NCBI GenBank assembly: GCA_029834535.1
Contig: JAQMWT010000321.1
Span: 1 to 41,814, forward strand
Length of the DNA: 41,814 nucleotides
Source: Chrysophaeum taylorii
Lineage: Eukaryota; Sar; Pelagophyceae; Pelagomonadales; Pelagomonadaceae
Reading direction: 5' to 3'
Shown: one piece after another, positions 18,870 to 29,007 of the stretch
Position numbering within the stretch: position 1 is the first letter of the stretch
Layout of the letters: each line of letters starts with the position of its first letter
The notes under the pieces: generated by a model
What the model saw: the letters and a program-made list of their open reading frames with translations, nothing else
What the model was told of the DNA's origin: nothing
The model's database searches: none
Translations under genes and position numbers: made by a program

Positions 18870-18992
18870 GACCAGAATTCTCCATATCGCCGGCTGCCCG
18901 GCATCATCATCTATATGTCGATAACTTTTCGCCGACACGCCCGCCATCAATCAACCTCGGGGTTCGCTTCTGATATGGCGGCCACCCATCAA

Positions 18993-19874
18993 TCAACACG
19001 TTATTGTATGCTGTCGTAGGAAGGCCGCGATCTCGGAAGTGAGCGCATTTAGGGCTTCGGGGTCGGCGCTCGGGAGCGGCTTGTGGCCTTCAGCGTGGGT
19101 GAGAACAACCGGCGATGCGAAGAGCTTTGCCATTTCGTACGGACCGTCGCCGACGACCGTGTCCTCTTTCGCGGCCACCAGCAGCGCGGGCGTCGCGAGG
19201 GGGGTTTCGAACAGCAACGACGGCATCTGTTTCGCCCATCCAGGCCTCGCGCCGCAAAAAAGGACCACGCAGGCGTAGGGCTCGCCACGGCGTTCGGCCC
19301 TAGCGGCCAACATCGTCGTGAAGTTGGCCCCCTGGCTGAAACCAAGCAAGGCTCGCGGCGGCGCGCCGGGGAAGCGCGCCCTCACGGCCGCCTCCGCCTC
19401 GTCGACGGCTCGGTCAACGCCGTCGTAGGTCCGCCACCCGCGATCGTCCAAGGTTGCAGTCCCAAATTCGCGCAGCACCTGGTCCTTCCCAAAGAAGCTG
19501 CGCATCATATTGTACTGCGCGTTGCCCTCGGACGCGAGCCGCGGACCGTCGACAAAGACGAGGTCGACGGACGACAGTTTGGGGAGGAGCGCGCCGAGTT
19601 GGATACGCACAATCTTGCCGTTCGCGGCCGTCCCATGGAGCACACACACTTGCGGCTTTACGTCGTGGCTCTTGAGCGTCTTGGAGCTCACCCATCCGCG
19701 GTCTGCGATGTGGCATCGCACCGTGCCGTTCGAGAGCGTGCGTTCGCTGTCCACGCGCACGACCGTCCCCTTCTCCAACGTCTCCACCTCCTCGCTCGAC
19801 ATCTCGGCGTCTTTCCGCACGATCGCGCCATTCTTCGCGCTCACCACGCATGTGCGATCAAACTGCGCAGCCAT
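18993..19874 (-). CDS. FSH1-type serine hydrolase with N-terminal SH3-like segment
   Basis: 293 residues from ATG 19874. The first about 75 residues look like a small SH3-type barrel (EKGTVVRVDSERTL, RCHIADRGWVSSKTL). Residues about 78-290 are an alpha/beta hydrolase of the FSH1/OVCA2 group: VCVLHGTAANGKIVRIQL, VDLVFVDGPRLA, the nucleophile elbow LLGFSQGANF (Ser), a likely Asp in AAKEDTVVG and the His in HAEGHKPLPS. OVCA2-like enzymes hydrolyse fatty-acid esters; the substrate here is not known. An SH3-like module in front is not part of the usual small FSH1 proteins. The gene is transcribed in tandem with the calpain gene downstream of it in coordinates, 167 bp apart. Confidence 0.85.
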   Translation of the reverse strand: MAAQFDRTCVVSAKNGAIVRKDAEMSSEEVETLEKGTVVRVDSERTLSNGTVRCHIADRGWVSSKTLKSHDVKPQVCVLHGTAANGKIVRIQLGALLPKLSSVDLVFVDGPRLASEGNAQYNMMRSFFGKDQVLREFGTATLDDRGWRTYDGVDRAVDEAEAAVRARFPGAPPRALLGFSQGANFTTMLAARAERRGEPYACVVLFCGARPGWAKQMPSLLFETPLATPALLVAAKEDTVVGDGPYEMAKLFASPVVLTHAEGHKPLPSADPEALNALTSEIAAFLRQHTITC

Positions 19875-20041
19875 TTTTTTTCCCGTACTCTTGAGATGGA
19901 TACCCTGTGGTTAGCGAGACCCGTCGCCGGATTTTTTTGCGCACCAGAGGTGATCATCTGCGGCGCTGCTCCGCGCTGACCGCCAGTCGGCGGCCATAGT
20001 TTCTGTGGTTTGGCGCGGACAAGCAAACTCTAGCGACGATG

Positions 20042-22552
20042 CTAGAACTGCTGCGCGGAAAGCTCCAGGGCTCTGCGCAAGTCGTCGTCGTCGTCGTCGT
20101 CGTCGTCGTGGTGCTGTTGTGGTTGCAACGAAAGCTGCATGGCCGTGCGCAAGTCGTCGTCCTCGTCCAAGACGACAATGGCCGGAGATTCCTTATGGTG
20201 TTGTTGTCGCAGCGAGAGGTCAATTGCGAGACGAAGCTGTGCGTCGTCGTCTGCCGCGCTATCGTGAAGCGAGAGTTCTAACGCTCTCTTCAGGTGGTGG
20301 TCGTCGTTGTCGTCGTCACGAGGCCGCTTCCGGGAGGCCGAGGGCTCCACGGAGAGGCGACCGAGCGGCGCCGGCGCGAAGACGCCACGGACGACCGAGA
20401 TCTTGTCGGGTGCACTTTTTTTGGCCCAGCTCGCGATGCTCGACTGCTGAGACTGATATCGAGCCGGTTCTGCAGGAGAAGTCGCTGCAATCCGGCAGTC
20501 GATGTCGCCGAGGTACCACTGGACGCCAGAACGCGCGACGACGAGCACGAGGCATTTCGACTCCGCCGGGATCTGCTTCGAACCAACGAAACACTTCCAT
20601 TTCGCCGGCCAATGAAAGCGAAATTGGTCGGGCGGCGCGCGTTTGGCGTAGTCGGCCGCGCGTTCTTTGTCGCTCTCGAGGAGCTGATAGGCGTCGGTCG
20701 AGCGAGCCACCGCAGATTTTGCAAAGACTGTCGCCTCGACGGCGACGGGCTCTGCCGAGGCGTTGCGCGCGACGACGGCGACCAGACCATCAAACATGCA
20801 AACCACGCAGGAGACTCCGTCGGAAAGGTGCACGACGTCGCGCCTGGGCGGTGGTTCCAGAGGCGGGGACCAGTCCGAGACGAGAGCGGCGTGGAGCGCG
20901 GACGTAGCTTCTTCGCTACCCGCGGCGAGCCGGAGCGGCGCGTCGGCCGTGACGCGCAGGAAGAACTCCTGGCCGTCTGTCTCCTTGGCGGCAGCGGGGT
21001 TTCGGCCGAGGGAATAGCAGCAAATCTCGCACCGCTGGAGGGGCGAGAGCTCAAAAACGCACGACGACGCGTGGTTTCCTACTTCGGCACCCTGGAAGGA
21101 CGCGGCGACGACGCCCGTCTCGGTCGTCACTACGAGTGAGATGTCCCCAGGCTTGTACGACTTCTTGCGGTCACCACGACACCATGACCCGCGCTTGGAG
21201 GGCTGCACGGCCGAGATGCCCACGCATATGGAACGGTGCTTTAAAGGGTTCGCGAGCCGGACGACGGGCGCGCACGCGCGCGAGGCATTCTTCTTACGCG
21301 GAAAGTTACACGGTATGCTTCGGGCGTGGTGATCGCGCCAGGCGAGCGAGACGTCGACACGCGAGAACGCCGCCACGAAGTGCGCGAAGTCGATGAAAAA
21401 TGTCCCGCGCCCTTCGCCAGTCCTCGTCGCCTCTGTGAGAGCGCGGTCGCACTCGTCGCCCGACCCGCCGAGGCGTCGCGCGATCACGTGCCCGAGCGGG
21501 CAGACGGCCGGGAAATGCGAGAAGCCGTGCGGATCGCGGACGCGCAGGAGGCGGCCCTCAGGATACGCCTTGACGGCGAGGATAGAGTAAGCGTGCGAGC
21601 CGAGGAGGCCCTCGACCGTCTCGTTGTCGGTCGCGCACCCCATCGGCAGCGCGTCAGCGTTCTTCCAGCGCTCCAGCGATGTCCAGAGCCGCTCGAGCAG
21701 CGTAAAGTTGCCCTGCGGAATATTGATGCTAAGCGTGGAGGCGCCGGTTAAAACTTGGAGGGCTTCCGCGATTTGCCCGCCAACGGCAGAAACGTACGAG
21801 CCGTAAGATTTTGCCAGGGCCTTCTCCAGCAGCGATGCCCACAGCGTCTGGCGGCCGGTCAGCGCGTCGCAAGACCGCGCGAACGCGAGGCCACCATCCG
21901 CCGTCGTAGGTAGCGCGTCTGACACGACCACAGTTTGCCACACCCCGTCCAGAAACAAACTTATGCCGTGCGCGCCGTTTGGAGAACGCGCCGTGTCGGC
22001 AAACAAACGCGATATTAAATCGTGCCTCTCGGCGACAACGGACAATGCGGAGATAATCCAGCAAACCCCAAGTTTTCCTTGGTTTATGTCCCCCGCCGAG
22101 AACCCGTAGTCCGTGCAGATTGGAACGCTCGACGGAGGGCGGCGCCAAGCGAGCCGTTTCCAGAGTTCGCGACTGCCGCTGCCACCGTCGCACCACGCGA
22201 AGAACGCGCACCGCCGCTTTCCGCAGTGCCAGTACGCGCGACCCTTATTTGGTGTGTCGGACGAGACTGTAGCGCGCCCTGCTTCCTGGCCGCAGCGACA
22301 CCTCGGCGCGACGTCGACTCTTGGTTGCGAGAGCACCTTGTCGTCGCCCTCTATTGACCGCAGCGTCTCCGGGAAATCGAGGTCGTGCCAAACGCCACCT
22401 TGGCTCGCGGCCGCGCATAACGACGCCGCCGCCATACCGCTAGCCCGATCGCAGTCATCGCCTTCGACCACCTCCCACCCTGCCACGTATTCATCCGCGC
22501 AAGAGGTTGCTTCCACGGGGTTTTCGTCCTCGGGAGTCAAATCGATGACCAT
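20042..22552 (-). CDS. zf-GRF - calpain - four-UIM protein
   Basis: 836 residues from ATG 22552. Residues 84-122 are a GRF-type zinc finger (CRCGQEAG, GRAYWHC, RCAFFAWCD). The calpain catalytic region begins near 150: QGKLGVCWIISAL (catalytic Cys164), LLEKALAKSYGSYVSAVGG, EALQVLTG and LLGSHAYSILAV (His320). The usual RNPWG with the third catalytic residue Asn is RDPHG here (Asp340), so activity may be altered or lost. A C2-like/beta region follows. The last 95 residues hold four ubiquitin-interacting motifs separated by acidic or His/Gln linkers: LKRALELSLHDSA, LRLAIDLSLRQQ, LRTAMQLSLQPQ and LRRALELSAQQF. This suggests cleavage or capture of ubiquitinated targets, perhaps at DNA because GRF fingers bind single-stranded nucleic acid. 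Confidence 0.85.
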   Translation of the reverse strand: MVIDLTPEDENPVEATSCADEYVAGWEVVEGDDCDRASGMAAASLCAAASQGGVWHDLDFPETLRSIEGDDKVLSQPRVDVAPRCRCGQEAGRATVSSDTPNKGRAYWHCGKRRCAFFAWCDGGSGSRELWKRLAWRRPPSSVPICTDYGFSAGDINQGKLGVCWIISALSVVAERHDLISRLFADTARSPNGAHGISLFLDGVWQTVVVSDALPTTADGGLAFARSCDALTGRQTLWASLLEKALAKSYGSYVSAVGGQIAEALQVLTGASTLSINIPQGNFTLLERLWTSLERWKNADALPMGCATDNETVEGLLGSHAYSILAVKAYPEGRLLRVRDPHGFSHFPAVCPLGHVIARRLGGSGDECDRALTEATRTGEGRGTFFIDFAHFVAAFSRVDVSLAWRDHHARSIPCNFPRKKNASRACAPVVRLANPLKHRSICVGISAVQPSKRGSWCRGDRKKSYKPGDISLVVTTETGVVAASFQGAEVGNHASSCVFELSPLQRCEICCYSLGRNPAAAKETDGQEFFLRVTADAPLRLAAGSEEATSALHAALVSDWSPPLEPPPRRDVVHLSDGVSCVVCMFDGLVAVVARNASAEPVAVEATVFAKSAVARSTDAYQLLESDKERAADYAKRAPPDQFRFHWPAKWKCFVGSKQIPAESKCLVLVVARSGVQWYLGDIDCRIAATSPAEPARYQSQQSSIASWAKKSAPDKISVVRGVFAPAPLGRLSVEPSASRKRPRDDDNDDHHLKRALELSLHDSAADDDAQLRLAIDLSLRQQHHKESPAIVVLDEDDDLRTAMQLSLQPQQHHDDDDDDDDDLRRALELSAQQF

Positions 22553-23595
22553 GCCGACGTTTCAGACCTCTCTCGTGTGACTGGCTTCCACAACTTATAC
22601 GCCTTGGAGGAGAATCTTCAAAAACAAGCGCTCCTCCGAGAGCTCACCTCCGCGAAGCTTGCAACCGTGGGAGTTTATTGAAACTTACCCTTGTTAGGGT
22701 AAGGGCAGATGCGGGGCGGCGCACTTTAAACTACTAAGGTGCTTGAAGCTTTTGGGGCGTCGCGTGGGGGCGTGAAGGATGTGCCTGAAGAACGTAGAGA
22801 TTGGCACGCCGGGGGCCTAGCCGGGGTCATCGCCGAGCCGCGGGGCAGGCGAAGTGAGGACGGGCCCTGCCCGTAGGTCGTACGCGTGCTGCCGCCGGAT
22901 GTATGTGCGACGAAGTGTGACGTCCTGCTAGGCGCGGGCGGCCTGGTTGGGGCTGCCCCGAGGCGGCGACATGGCGGAGGGCGGTGAGGGCACAGCGCGC
23001 CCGGCCAAATGCGTTCAGAGGGTCGATCAGAGATTAGAGAATGAAGGAGATCGGGGGGTAATAAGTCACCCTCATCATCGGAACAAGTTTCGGCTCTTGA
23101 AAAACCGGAGTCGATCGATCGATAGAAGACGAGAACAAGCCGAAAACGCTCAAGATCCGAAGATGCTGCAGATTGGGAACCGTCTCCTGCCGCTCCATGT
23201 TGACAAGTTTTAAGAGAAGATCGACAGCGACCCCACACCCCAATCTTGTCCGAGAATATCTCGTGCGGGGCACGATCGGCGCGCTCCCGGCCGAAAGCTT
23301 CTGCGAGCGTAGGATCTCCGCCGGTAACCACGTCATGACCGAGGGCAAGAGAATGTTGGGCAACGAGGAGCTCGATATGCTCGCCGTCCTGAACCGCGAG
23401 TTCATTCATACATAATAGGTTGATCCTAATCCAAGCGCGGCCAACCCAGCCGCAGCGAGTTCAGCGCGATCGAAACTTCCCTCGAATAAATGACCCGCAG
23501 ACGCTCGCAATACCTGGTTTTTATTGGCGATCGCCTGGAAGCGGCGGCGTCTCGGCCATGCGTTCGTCTCGTTTCCATCCATCCATCCATCCATC
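22553..23595. other. Intergenic region without a supported gene
   Basis: No ORF here resembles a known family. A perfect 8-bp stem with a TTGT-type loop lies at 22684-22703 (CTTACCCT / AGGGTAAG). A GC-rich block at 22720-23000 has ORFs on both strands that show no domain. The minus frame from 23409 (about 60 codons, ELAVQDGEHIELLVAQHSL) has plausible codon use and could be a decayed gene, but I cannot name it. ATCC repeats occur at 23577-23595. Confidence 0.5.
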
Positions 23596-23905
23596 CTATG
23601 GTGTGATCTCGAAGAGCGGCGGGATCCCGCCCGCGCGCGCGATCGCGACTTGCTCGCGGCGCTTGGCGAAGACGAGCTTGCGCAGCGCGCGTGCACTGCC
23701 TCAGATTTCGTATGGCACCCAGCTTTGGTCCGGCGATGAGTGCCAGTGCTGCGCAAAATCATGAGCTTATCGTCGTGGTTGGCAGCAAGGTTCCTCAGCG
23801 CGGCCGCGACCCACTCTTTCGCCTCGTCGGTCCGACGTCGGCGAGCACGACGAGCGGCGAAATACCCCCGTCAAACTCGATCTCGACGTTCGCTTCGTTC
23901 TTGAA
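23596..23905 (-). pseudogene. Degraded armadillo-repeat fragment
   Basis: On the minus strand, two armadillo-type repeats can be read in different frames: EAKEWVAAALRNLAANHDDK (from about 23826 down), preceded by VEIEFDGGISPLVVLADVG, and then ALRKLVFAKRREQVAIARA with GGIPPLFEI ending at a stop at 23596. The pattern AxxLRNLAxNxxNKxxIxxxGGIxPL is that of armadillo repeats. At least two frame changes and a TGA separate the pieces, and no start is visible, so this is a relic of a larger protein-interaction protein, or an unplaced set of tiny exons. No function can be inferred beyond protein binding in the ancestor. Confidence 0.65.
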
Positions 23906-23930
23906 AGCTACGTATTATTATTATTATTAA

Positions 23931-24910
23931 GCGCGTTCTTGGCCTCTTTTCATTCTGCCAGCGACCTCATTATTCTGAATTCGCACAAAGTATCGAGTCG
24001 CCTCAATCCTTCCTCCAAAGTAGTTCGCATTCCATTTTCGTTTCTGTTTGCGTCGTTTAAAAGGACAGCTTTTATTCCCCAAGTCTCGTCGCCTCGATGA
24101 TATGGCGCATGCTGCAGTAAACAACACGGCAGTCCACCTGCTGCGCTTGCCTCGGTGTCATGGGACCGGCGCGCTTGGGCACCTGATTGGCGGTCGCGGC
24201 CGCGGCGATCGTTGCGGAACTCTTCTGAACTCGCGGCAGTCGTGAAGGCCCTTGTTGTTGTTGCTGCGATCCGGAAGGAGGCGGACGGCAGGTGTGTGCG
24301 CGAGCACCTCGAATTGATCTTTCCAGCGTCGCGCACGATCCAACAAGATCGACAAAAACCTGCTGCATTGGCCTCGAAGAAAAAAAAGAAGAAGAAGAGC
24401 GTACTTAGATGGCACCTGCTTCTTCTTCTTTTTCTTCGACTGTGAATCGATTGGTTTCTCCGTCAGCCGACCGAATCAAATGTGGCACATTGCTGACATT
24501 GCAACACACGTGCTCGCTGCTCTCTACGGGACGCGTCAAAACCGCGACCCCCGAGATTCTCCTTCCAAGGGGGGGGTGGGGGAGAGCGCGATGGATGAAT
24601 GCACCCCCCCCCCTAAATTCGGGCAAGACGTGGTCAATGCGGGCGTCTCGTCCGGAGCTCCGGAGTCGGCGGATGTACGCGCGGCTTCCTATAAACATAT
24701 ACGGGTCACTTAATGAATGTTGCCTTTCTTATTATTAGCAGAAGGTGTGCACTATGTATGACCAGTGGCATAGCACCAGGACCGAGCTTCAGAGGTCCGT
24801 GATCATAATAGACAACGTCCCTGACCACGTATTATAATCCCCTTCGTGCAGGAACGGTAGGCCCAGTCGAAAATCTCCGCACAAGACAATGACGTGGATG
24901 ATGATATATA
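23931..24910. other. Intergenic region without a supported gene
   Basis: Nothing recognisable on either strand. Simple sequence includes (ATT)n at about 23914-23929, a GAA/AAG-rich patch at 24375-24400, TTCTTCTT at 24420-24435, and homopolymers of G and C at about 24570-24615. A minus-strand ORF at 24368-24072 is Gln/Pro/Arg-rich and has no domain. Confidence 0.5.
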
Positions 24911-25752
24911 TTAGGTCACCTCCCTAGCGCTGGAAGAAGCGCCATCCTCTCGGCGCGCGGCGCGGAATTTATTATAGTCCGCCCTTTTTCGTCGGCACGC
25001 TAGAATTGTGAGCCACTCCGCGTCCTCGGGCGTGTCGCCGCCGCGTAGGCGGAAGAGGAGGTCGTCGCCGAGGAGGTGGCGCAGGCGGTGGACGGGGATA
25101 GGACGTTTGACTTTGAAGGCGCGCTTGAGTTCAGCTTCGAAGCGCGCCAGAACGTCGGGGTCTCGTCTTTCGTAGACCAGGAGGAGCGTGGAGGTGGGGT
25201 CGGCAACGGCGCGGAGCGCGTCTAATAAGGGGTCGACGAGGTGCGCGTGGTAAACGCAGTCGGTTGCGAGGACGAGGTCGAAGTGCCTCCCTCGAAGGCG
25301 GTTCGGGATGGTGTCGGTCCAGTCGTAGGGTATGACGGCCCATTCACAAGGTTGTTCCATGGGCGGGCCGAGGTTCCGTCGGACGTTTGCCTCGAGATGC
25401 GGGACGAGCGCGGGCAAATCCGTGAAGACGACGGACGCGCCGTGGAGTGCGAAGGCCATGCCGGCGACGCCGCACCCGGCGCCTAGTTCGAGGACCGATC
25501 GCCCCGCAACATCGAAGGGAAGCGCCCCTTGGTCCAAGAGCCGCGCGACGACCACCGCCACTTCCCAGAGCACGTGACCGGGCATCGACGTGTTCGTATC
25601 TTGCGAGATGACCTGCGGACACTCTGACGGAAACCACAAAAAAATAGCGGTCGCACGAGGTCCTGGGTAGCCGCGTTGACGACGACCTGCCGCTTGACGT
25701 TGAGCTCGCCCGGTCGCCAGTCGTCGTTTCTTCTTCTTCTTCGGTCCACCAT
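24911..25752 (-). CDS. METTL21-like (Methyltransf_16) protein methyltransferase with one 74-nt intron
   Basis: Two exons, 25752-25687 and 25612-24911, give 255 residues. The intron (25686-25613, GTCGTC...CCGCAG) contains a T7 tract near its acceptor and joins ELNVKRQ to VISQDTNT in frame; without it the catalytic ORF lacks an ATG. Family features: MPGHVLWEVAVVVARLL, the SAM motif LELGAGCGVAGMAFALHGA, FTDLPALVPHLEANV, LVLATDCVYH (motif post-II, in place of xxDxxY) and LLLVYERRD. Relatives trimethylate lysines on Hsp70, VCP or elongation factors; the substrate is unknown here. The start codon is only 38 bp from that of the divergent transporter gene. Confidence 0.85.
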
Positions 25753-25790
25753 ACTACCCTGATAATAATAATAATAAGGAACAATCAACG
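25753..25790. promoter_or_regulatory. 38-bp head-to-head spacer
   Basis: The start codons of the METTL21-like gene (25752, minus) and the MFS gene (25791, plus) are separated by 38 bp containing an ATAATAATAATAATA tract. Either the two share a minimal promoter, or their 5' UTRs overlap each other's coding regions. Confidence 0.4.
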
Positions 25791-27236
25791 ATGGCTGTTA
25801 GCAGCGGTTTGAGTTCGGGTGAAGTACACGTGATCTTCGGGGTGGTGTCGGTCGCCTCGGCCGTGCTGGTCGCAAAGTCGTCGGCGAGCCGACGCCCCGC
25901 AGCGTCGTCGTCCCCGCGGGAGGAGGAGTTCTGGTCGTTTCAAGCGCTGTACCTGAGCGTGTACCTGTTGATGGTGGCCGGGGACTGGCTCCAAGGGCCG
26001 TACATGTACGCGTTGTACGACGCGTACGGGTATACGCACGACGAAATTGCGACGTTGTTCGTGGCGGGGTTCGGGTCCTCGATGATCTTTGGTACGTTCG
26101 TGGGCTCGCTCGCCGACACGCTCGGACGAAAACGAGGCGCGCTCTGCTACGTCGCGACCTACGTGGCGTCGTGTCTGACCAAGCACTGGCGGAGTTACCG
26201 GATCCTGATGGCCGGGCGCGTTTTGGGGGGAATCGCAACGTCGCTCCTCTTTAGCGTGTTCGACGCGTGGGTCGTCGCCGAGCACGCGGCGCGCAACCTC
26301 GATCCCGTCCTCCTCGGCACGATTTTCGCCAACGCCCAGGCGGGAAACTCGATCGTCGCGATCGCCGCCGGCGTCCTGGGAGAGGCCGCCGTTACCATGC
26401 GACCCCTGACCGTCCTGGTCGAGGGACGCGGCGAGACGAAGAACGACGGCGCGTTCGTCGTCGGCGGCTACGCGACGCCGTTCGACCTCGCGGCGGCCTG
26501 CTTGTGCGTGGGCGGGGCCGTCATCGCGCTCGAGTGGTCGGAAAACTACGGGACACCCGTCAAATCGACCTCGCTCCGGGTCGTCTCAAACCTCCAGGGC
26601 GGCGCGCACGCCGTCGCGCGAGACTCGAGAATACTCCTACTAGGAGGCGTCTCGGCGTGCTTCGAGGCCGCGATGTACGCCTTTGTCTTCGAGTGGACCC
26701 CATCCTTGAAGGTCGAGGGCGCCCCCGACCCCCCCTACGGCGAGATTTTCTCGATCATGATGCTCGCCTGCATGTGCGGGACCCGCGTCTTTGGAATAGC
26801 CCAGAGACGAGTCAAGCCAGACCGCTCTACGCGCGTCCTCCTTCTCGTCTCGGTCGCCGCCCTCGCCGTCCCCGCCACCACGGCCGGTCCTACGCTCTGC
26901 GTGCTTTCATTCCTCGTCTTCGAAGTCTGCGTCGGCGTATACTTTCCCGCCGTTTCCACCTTGAAGTCGAACCTCGTCCCCGACGCCATCCGATCCACCG
27001 TCTACAACCTCTTCCGCGTACCCCTCAACCTCCTCGTCTTGGCAATCCTCCTCTCGCACATTTCGACTCGCGTCATTTTTCTCGCCTCCGTTGCTCTTCT
27101 CGTCCTGGCAGCACTCATGCAGCATCGCCTCTGCCTTCTTCTCCTCCACGCCGACGCTTCCGCGGAGCCCAAAACGACGACGACGACAATCGCGCGTCTC
27201 GACGACCGCGACGACGACGACAAAAAGTCAGAGTAG
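25791..27236 (+). CDS. MFSD5/MOT2-type major facilitator (molybdate-anion transporter family)
   Basis: 481 residues with about twelve hydrophobic segments. Diagnostic stretches are GDWLQGPYMYALYDAYGY, IATLFVAGFGSSMIFGTFVG, SLADTLGRKRGALCYVATYV (the MFS loop 2-3 motif), SCLTKHWRSYRILMAGRVLG and GIATSLLFSVFDAWVVAEH, which match the MFS_5 family including human MFSD5 and Chlamydomonas MOT2. Members of this family have been linked to molybdate uptake. The cytoplasmic loop near residue 220 is longer and acidic, and the C-terminus ends in Thr- and Asp-rich tracts. Localisation is probably plasma membrane or endomembrane. The gene is intronless. Confidence 0.9.
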   Translation: MAVSSGLSSGEVHVIFGVVSVASAVLVAKSSASRRPAASSSPREEEFWSFQALYLSVYLLMVAGDWLQGPYMYALYDAYGYTHDEIATLFVAGFGSSMIFGTFVGSLADTLGRKRGALCYVATYVASCLTKHWRSYRILMAGRVLGGIATSLLFSVFDAWVVAEHAARNLDPVLLGTIFANAQAGNSIVAIAAGVLGEAAVTMRPLTVLVEGRGETKNDGAFVVGGYATPFDLAAACLCVGGAVIALEWSENYGTPVKSTSLRVVSNLQGGAHAVARDSRILLLGGVSACFEAAMYAFVFEWTPSLKVEGAPDPPYGEIFSIMMLACMCGTRVFGIAQRRVKPDRSTRVLLLVSVAALAVPATTAGPTLCVLSFLVFEVCVGVYFPAVSTLKSNLVPDAIRSTVYNLFRVPLNLLVLAILLSHISTRVIFLASVALLVLAALMQHRLCLLLLHADASAEPKTTTTTIARLDDRDDDDKKSE

Positions 27237-27391
27237 TGCGTTTTTGATGTGGTGAGAGAACCCCCCCCGTGTGCTGCCCGCAGGCCGCTCTACGAAACAG
27301 CCGACGTCTGATGATGATCCTGCATGTTTTGGATGGATGCTCTCTTTCGTTCTTCCGCGCGCCCGAGATACCACCCAATTTTTCCTATCTA

Positions 27392-27397
27392 CTATCC

Positions 27398-27430
<33 letters not shown>

Positions 27431-28861
27431 AAAAAGGAGCTGCGGCGCCCGTTGTTCCAAATTGCCTCGCATGCCGCGAGACCCCGCCGTCGTCGCGGGG
27501 AGCTGGAAGCGAAGGTCGGTGCCGAAGAGTCGCGAAATGGCTGCGTCGACGTCGCGCTCGTTGACGCAGGCCCAGCGGCCCGCGTCGTGGTCGACGACGT
27601 ACTCGAGGTCGCGGTATAAGTCGGGGGAACCCGGGATGGGGGGTCGGCGACGGCCGACGTGGTGGTAGATCTCGCGATTCGTGTCGATGAAGGCGTGCCA
27701 ACGTCGGAGGTCGGCGGGGTCGTCGAGTTTAGCGAGATCGAGAAGCTCCTTGCAGTAAGGGAACTGGAGGTCCCCCATATGGTGGGCGTCCTTCTCGCGT
27801 CGCAAGGAGGCCCGATGCCGCGCGACGGCAGCCCGGCGTTCGTCGAGCGGAGGCAGGTCGACGAGACCGGAAAAGACCCTGGTCGCGAGGAGCGCTTGGA
27901 TTTGCATGAGAGGAAAGGGAACGATCGAGTGGGGAATGCCGAGGAAGACGAGGGACGGTTCTTCGGCGTGGAACATGTGGAGGAAGAGGGGCCAGACGGC
28001 GCGGCCGTTCGCCTCGACGAGATCGTCTCCGAGAAAAGGAAAGTCGTAGTCGAAACCGTTGCAGAGGAGAATCGCGTCGACGTTCTGTTCGGTGGTGCCG
28101 TCGGCAAACTCGACACCCCCGTCCCCGCGAAGCCGCGCTATGGGGGGCGACCGCACGAGGCGACCGCCAAAGAATTCCGCTCTCGCCTCGCACCCTTTGT
28201 CGGCGACGACGACGCGCTCGGCGTTTCCGTCGAAGACGAGCTCCTTGGCGATGTCGGTGCCCGAGGACCTAGCGCCCACGCAGATCACTGTTTTTCCAAC
28301 AAACTCGTCCGGCGTGTCGTAGTCCCGCGAATGAGCTACGCGACCCGGAAACGCGTTCTGGTTCTCGAATTCGAGGTCCGCGGGCTTCTCGTAATGGCCG
28401 TTGGCCACGACCACGTAGTCAAAGACCTCCTCACCCCCAGTCGTCCGAACGAACCACCTGTCACCCCGGCGCACCTCGAGCACGCGAGTTTCGAGCCGCG
28501 GAAAGACGTCCTTTCCGATCCTCTCGAGGTATTCGCCCACGTCGCGCGTCCTCGCGAACGACTTGTGCTTCGACTCGGCCTCCGTGAACGGCATGTCCCG
28601 GAACGCCATCAGCTGGTGCGGCAAGTTGCACCGCAGCCCCTCGTACACGACCGCGCCTTTTCGACCCCACACGCCCCCCACAAAAGAGGCCTGCTCGTAA
28701 ACCTCTACCGACAGACCCGCCTCGCGCATCACCTTGGCCGCAATCAGCCCGCCAGCTCCAGCGCCGATCACGCACACGCGTGTTCTGGGCGCTGCCGTGC
28801 CAGCGACGACCGCACGCACGACCGTCGTCGTCATCATGAACACCAAGAAGACCTGGCGCAT
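27392..28861 (-). CDS. Flavin-containing monooxygenase (FMO family)
   Basis: I choose ATG 28861, which yields 489 residues beginning with a hydrophobic leader (MRQVFLVFMMTTTVV), perhaps a signal or membrane anchor; the frame is open further upstream but starts with an improbable Met/Ile run. The FAD motif VIGAGAGGLIAAKV is at residues 31-44, EVYEQASFVGGVWGR follows, and the FMO identifying motif FxGxxxHSRDY appears as FPGRVAHSRDYD. The NADPH-binding motif is VICVGARSSGTDIA. ILLCNGFDYDFPFL and LVFLGIPHSIVPFPLMQIQ are also family-typical. FMOs use NADPH and O2 to oxidise soft nucleophiles (N or S atoms). The C-terminus ends in a Ser run made by a GAC repeat read antisense. Confidence 0.9.
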
Positions 28862-29007
28862 CTGGCAATGGATGACGATGACGTGTTTTTTTATAACGGT
28901 CATCATCAAAACAGCATAAATCATCATCATCATCACGCTTACCCTTCCTTCTTCGGACCCGTCGGTCGATCAACAACGCCGCCGCCGCCGCCGCCGTAAC
29001 CACCACC

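Noticed and set aside
17169..18950. 593-codon minus-strand ORF over the DENN and methyltransferase genes
   Set aside because: Gly/Arg/Val-rich shadow of GC-rich sense codons; no domain, and two well-supported genes occupy the opposite strand.
22684..22703. Telomere-like or terminator signal (CTTACCCT / AGGGTAAG)
   Set aside because: A single short stem without repetition; no evidence of a telomeric array or of a defined terminator.
22726..23409. 227-codon minus-strand ORF in the gene-poor region
   Set aside because: Only the first 60 codons have gene-like codon use, and the rest is low-complexity; no family or supported start.
24072..24368. 98-codon minus-strand ORF
   Set aside because: Gln/Pro/Arg-rich, no domain, and no conserved neighbour that would support it.
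25613..25690. A frameshift at the T7 tract in the METTL21-like gene
   Set aside because: A 74-nt GT-AG intron gives a start codon and a better N-terminus, so an indel is not needed.
27659..28999. 446-codon plus-strand ORF
   Set aside because: Antisense to the flavin monooxygenase, whose FAD and NADPH motifs are clear.
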